Made by a program: the position numbers and the translations under genes. From positions 28,213,426-28,277,425 of the forward strand of contig NC_071398.1 of assembly GCF_022682495.2 (NCBI RefSeq): a stretch of DNA of 64,000 bases. The letters are read 5' to 3'. Source of the stretch: Desmodus rotundus (lineage: Eukaryota; Chordata; Mammalia; Chiroptera; Phyllostomidae). Below, piece after piece: positions 62,671 through 64,000 of this stretch (the first letter of the stretch is position 1; the number at the start of each line of letters is the position of its first letter). Under the pieces are notes generated by a model. It was given only the letters and a program-made list of their open reading frames with translations, made no database searches and was not told the origin of the DNA.

Positions 62671-64000
62671 GCTTCTTGGTGCTTAACATATTAGAAAAAA
62701 AGGAAAAAGATTCAGTCCATCCCAAAAGGTCAGTTTGAGGGTTGAGGGAAAGAATCCTCCATTTCCTCCATGGCTTGGCCTCAGTTTGGCCCTGCTTCCT
62801 GTCCCACAGTGTCTGCACGGGCCTGCCCTCATTTAACCCCTCTGATGCCCAGAGTCACCTCGGCTGCCTCGCCAGGGCCTGACCTGGCTGGGTTGGTTTA
62901 ATTGGCCTTAGTCTGCGTTTTAAAGCAAAAATAAGCCTCGGCCTGCAGGACCCCATGGGATAGTCCTCTCCTCACCCCTGCACACGGCTGCAGCTGCCCA
63001 TGCACCCCTTCCAGTTGCTCCGATTTCGTGGTGCTCCAACACTCCAGGTCAGCGGGTTGCCCATTGTGATTCTTCCATTCCTTCTCTACCCACAAACTCT
63101 GGCTCGGGGGCCAGCTTGGGGGCCATCCAGAGGAACTAGAAGCAGCCCACTTGAGACCCCCTGGAGCTCCTCCTGCCCTGGCCGGAGTGCTCTGCCACCA
63201 ACTTGCAGTGTGAGCTCCAGATGCCTCCTTTCCTTGTCTGTGGAGCAGGTTAGGTGACCAGCAACATCTTTCCAGCATCGCTTCTCACAAGGTCTGACGC
63301 TCAGAGTGTCACTTTTCTCTACCTCTGTCCACCTAGAAAAATCTCAGGGAAGGATTTTGCTTGGTCTGGGTTAGGTCACACAACCGTCTCCACACCAATC
63401 ACAGTGGCTAGGAGAATGGCAAATTGTGATTGGCCAGGCCCGAGTCACATGCTCTCTCCTGTTGCCAAGGGGCAAGAGCAAAATACTGTGATTGGCAATT
63501 GCCCCAGGAACTTCAGGTTCTGGGTTTCAAGAAGCCCATTCCCTAAGGTCAGGGATGCAGTTCCATGGGGCAGGGAGTGCGGGTGCAGGGCAAACCCAAA
63601 GGCCAGATGAATGTCCACACTCAGGGTAAGTCCAGGAGGGCTGGGAACAGGGTGGGTGGGAGTTGTGCCAGCAGAGCCCTGCAAGGGGAATGCTATCGGG
63701 GTCCGTACCCCTCTGCCATGCCAAGGAGAAGGGGGTGTCGTGACACCCCGTGTGGCTCCAGTGCAGCCAGCCAGGCTGTCCTGGTGCCCGGGCCCCCCTT
63801 CTCTGCCGCCAGAGCACACGTTGCAAACATCTGCCCAGCAGCTGCTGGGGGTTGCTCCCCTGGAGTTTCCTGCTGCTGACAGGAACCAGTTCGCCTTTTT
63901 ATTACCCTCAGCGCACATCTGGGAACACTCTCAGATCGGTCTGGTTGAGCCAGTGGGCTGAAGAGCTGACTCCCAGCCAAACTAACGGGCGGGGGGTGGG

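Larger units (their letters stand above)
56133..64000. other. Intergenic sequence, distal part
   Basis: No gene can be supported. MIR and L2 fragments, AAT and CT repeats, a CRE-containing patch (59300-59590), a G-rich stretch (59832-59861) and a CCAAT cluster (63395-63495) are the only structures I see. In human the next gene in this direction is GSE1; none of its exons is recognised here. Confidence 0.7.

Overview
The window is mammalian nuclear DNA, almost certainly from a bat. At least ten copies of a tRNA-derived SINE of the VES type, which is specific to bats, lie in it on both strands (for example 10910-11125, 19634-19842, 45232-45434, 52046-52256, 55820-56068). Several have clear target-site duplications. 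Genes are split into short exons with GT/AG introns, and the background is full of old MIR, L2 and L1 copies and MaLR LTR pieces, as in any eutherian. VES points to a yangochiropteran bat; the species cannot be named. The gene order matches human chromosome 16q24.1 (KIAA0513, then CIBAR2/FAM92B, with GSE1 expected beyond).

Region 1 (1 to about 29450, + strand) is KIAA0513. All coding exons can be read: the first holds ATG 5822, the last ends at stop 24059-24061. With a 30-nt microexon at 18805-18834 the protein is 411 residues, the length I recall for human; without it, 401. The 5' noncoding exon(s) and promoter lie left of the window. The 3'UTR appears to run about 5.4 kb to an AATAAA at 29429-29434 and contains a run of 35 cytosines.

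Region 2 (about 32120 to 42850, - strand) is CIBAR2 (FAM92B), a BAR-like protein of ciliary basal bodies. Eight coding exons give a 256-residue protein. Its last exon stops after seven codons, much earlier than the human protein as I remember it, and one acceptor appears to have moved by two codons. A near-palindromic RFX X-box lies 133 bp upstream of its ATG, as expected for a ciliary gene. The two genes converge tail to tail.

Region 3 (about 42850 to 64000) contains no gene I can support. It is intergenic DNA upstream of CIBAR2, with SINEs, an MLT1-like LTR, old L1 and many MIR/L2 fragments, and a few candidate regulatory patches.

I found no new multi-gene system. The items most worth checking are the microexon, the X-box, the splice-site and C-terminal changes in CIBAR2, the three in-frame donors of KIAA0513 exon 2, the 35-C tract and two minisatellites. 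Comparisons with human proteins are from memory, not from a search.
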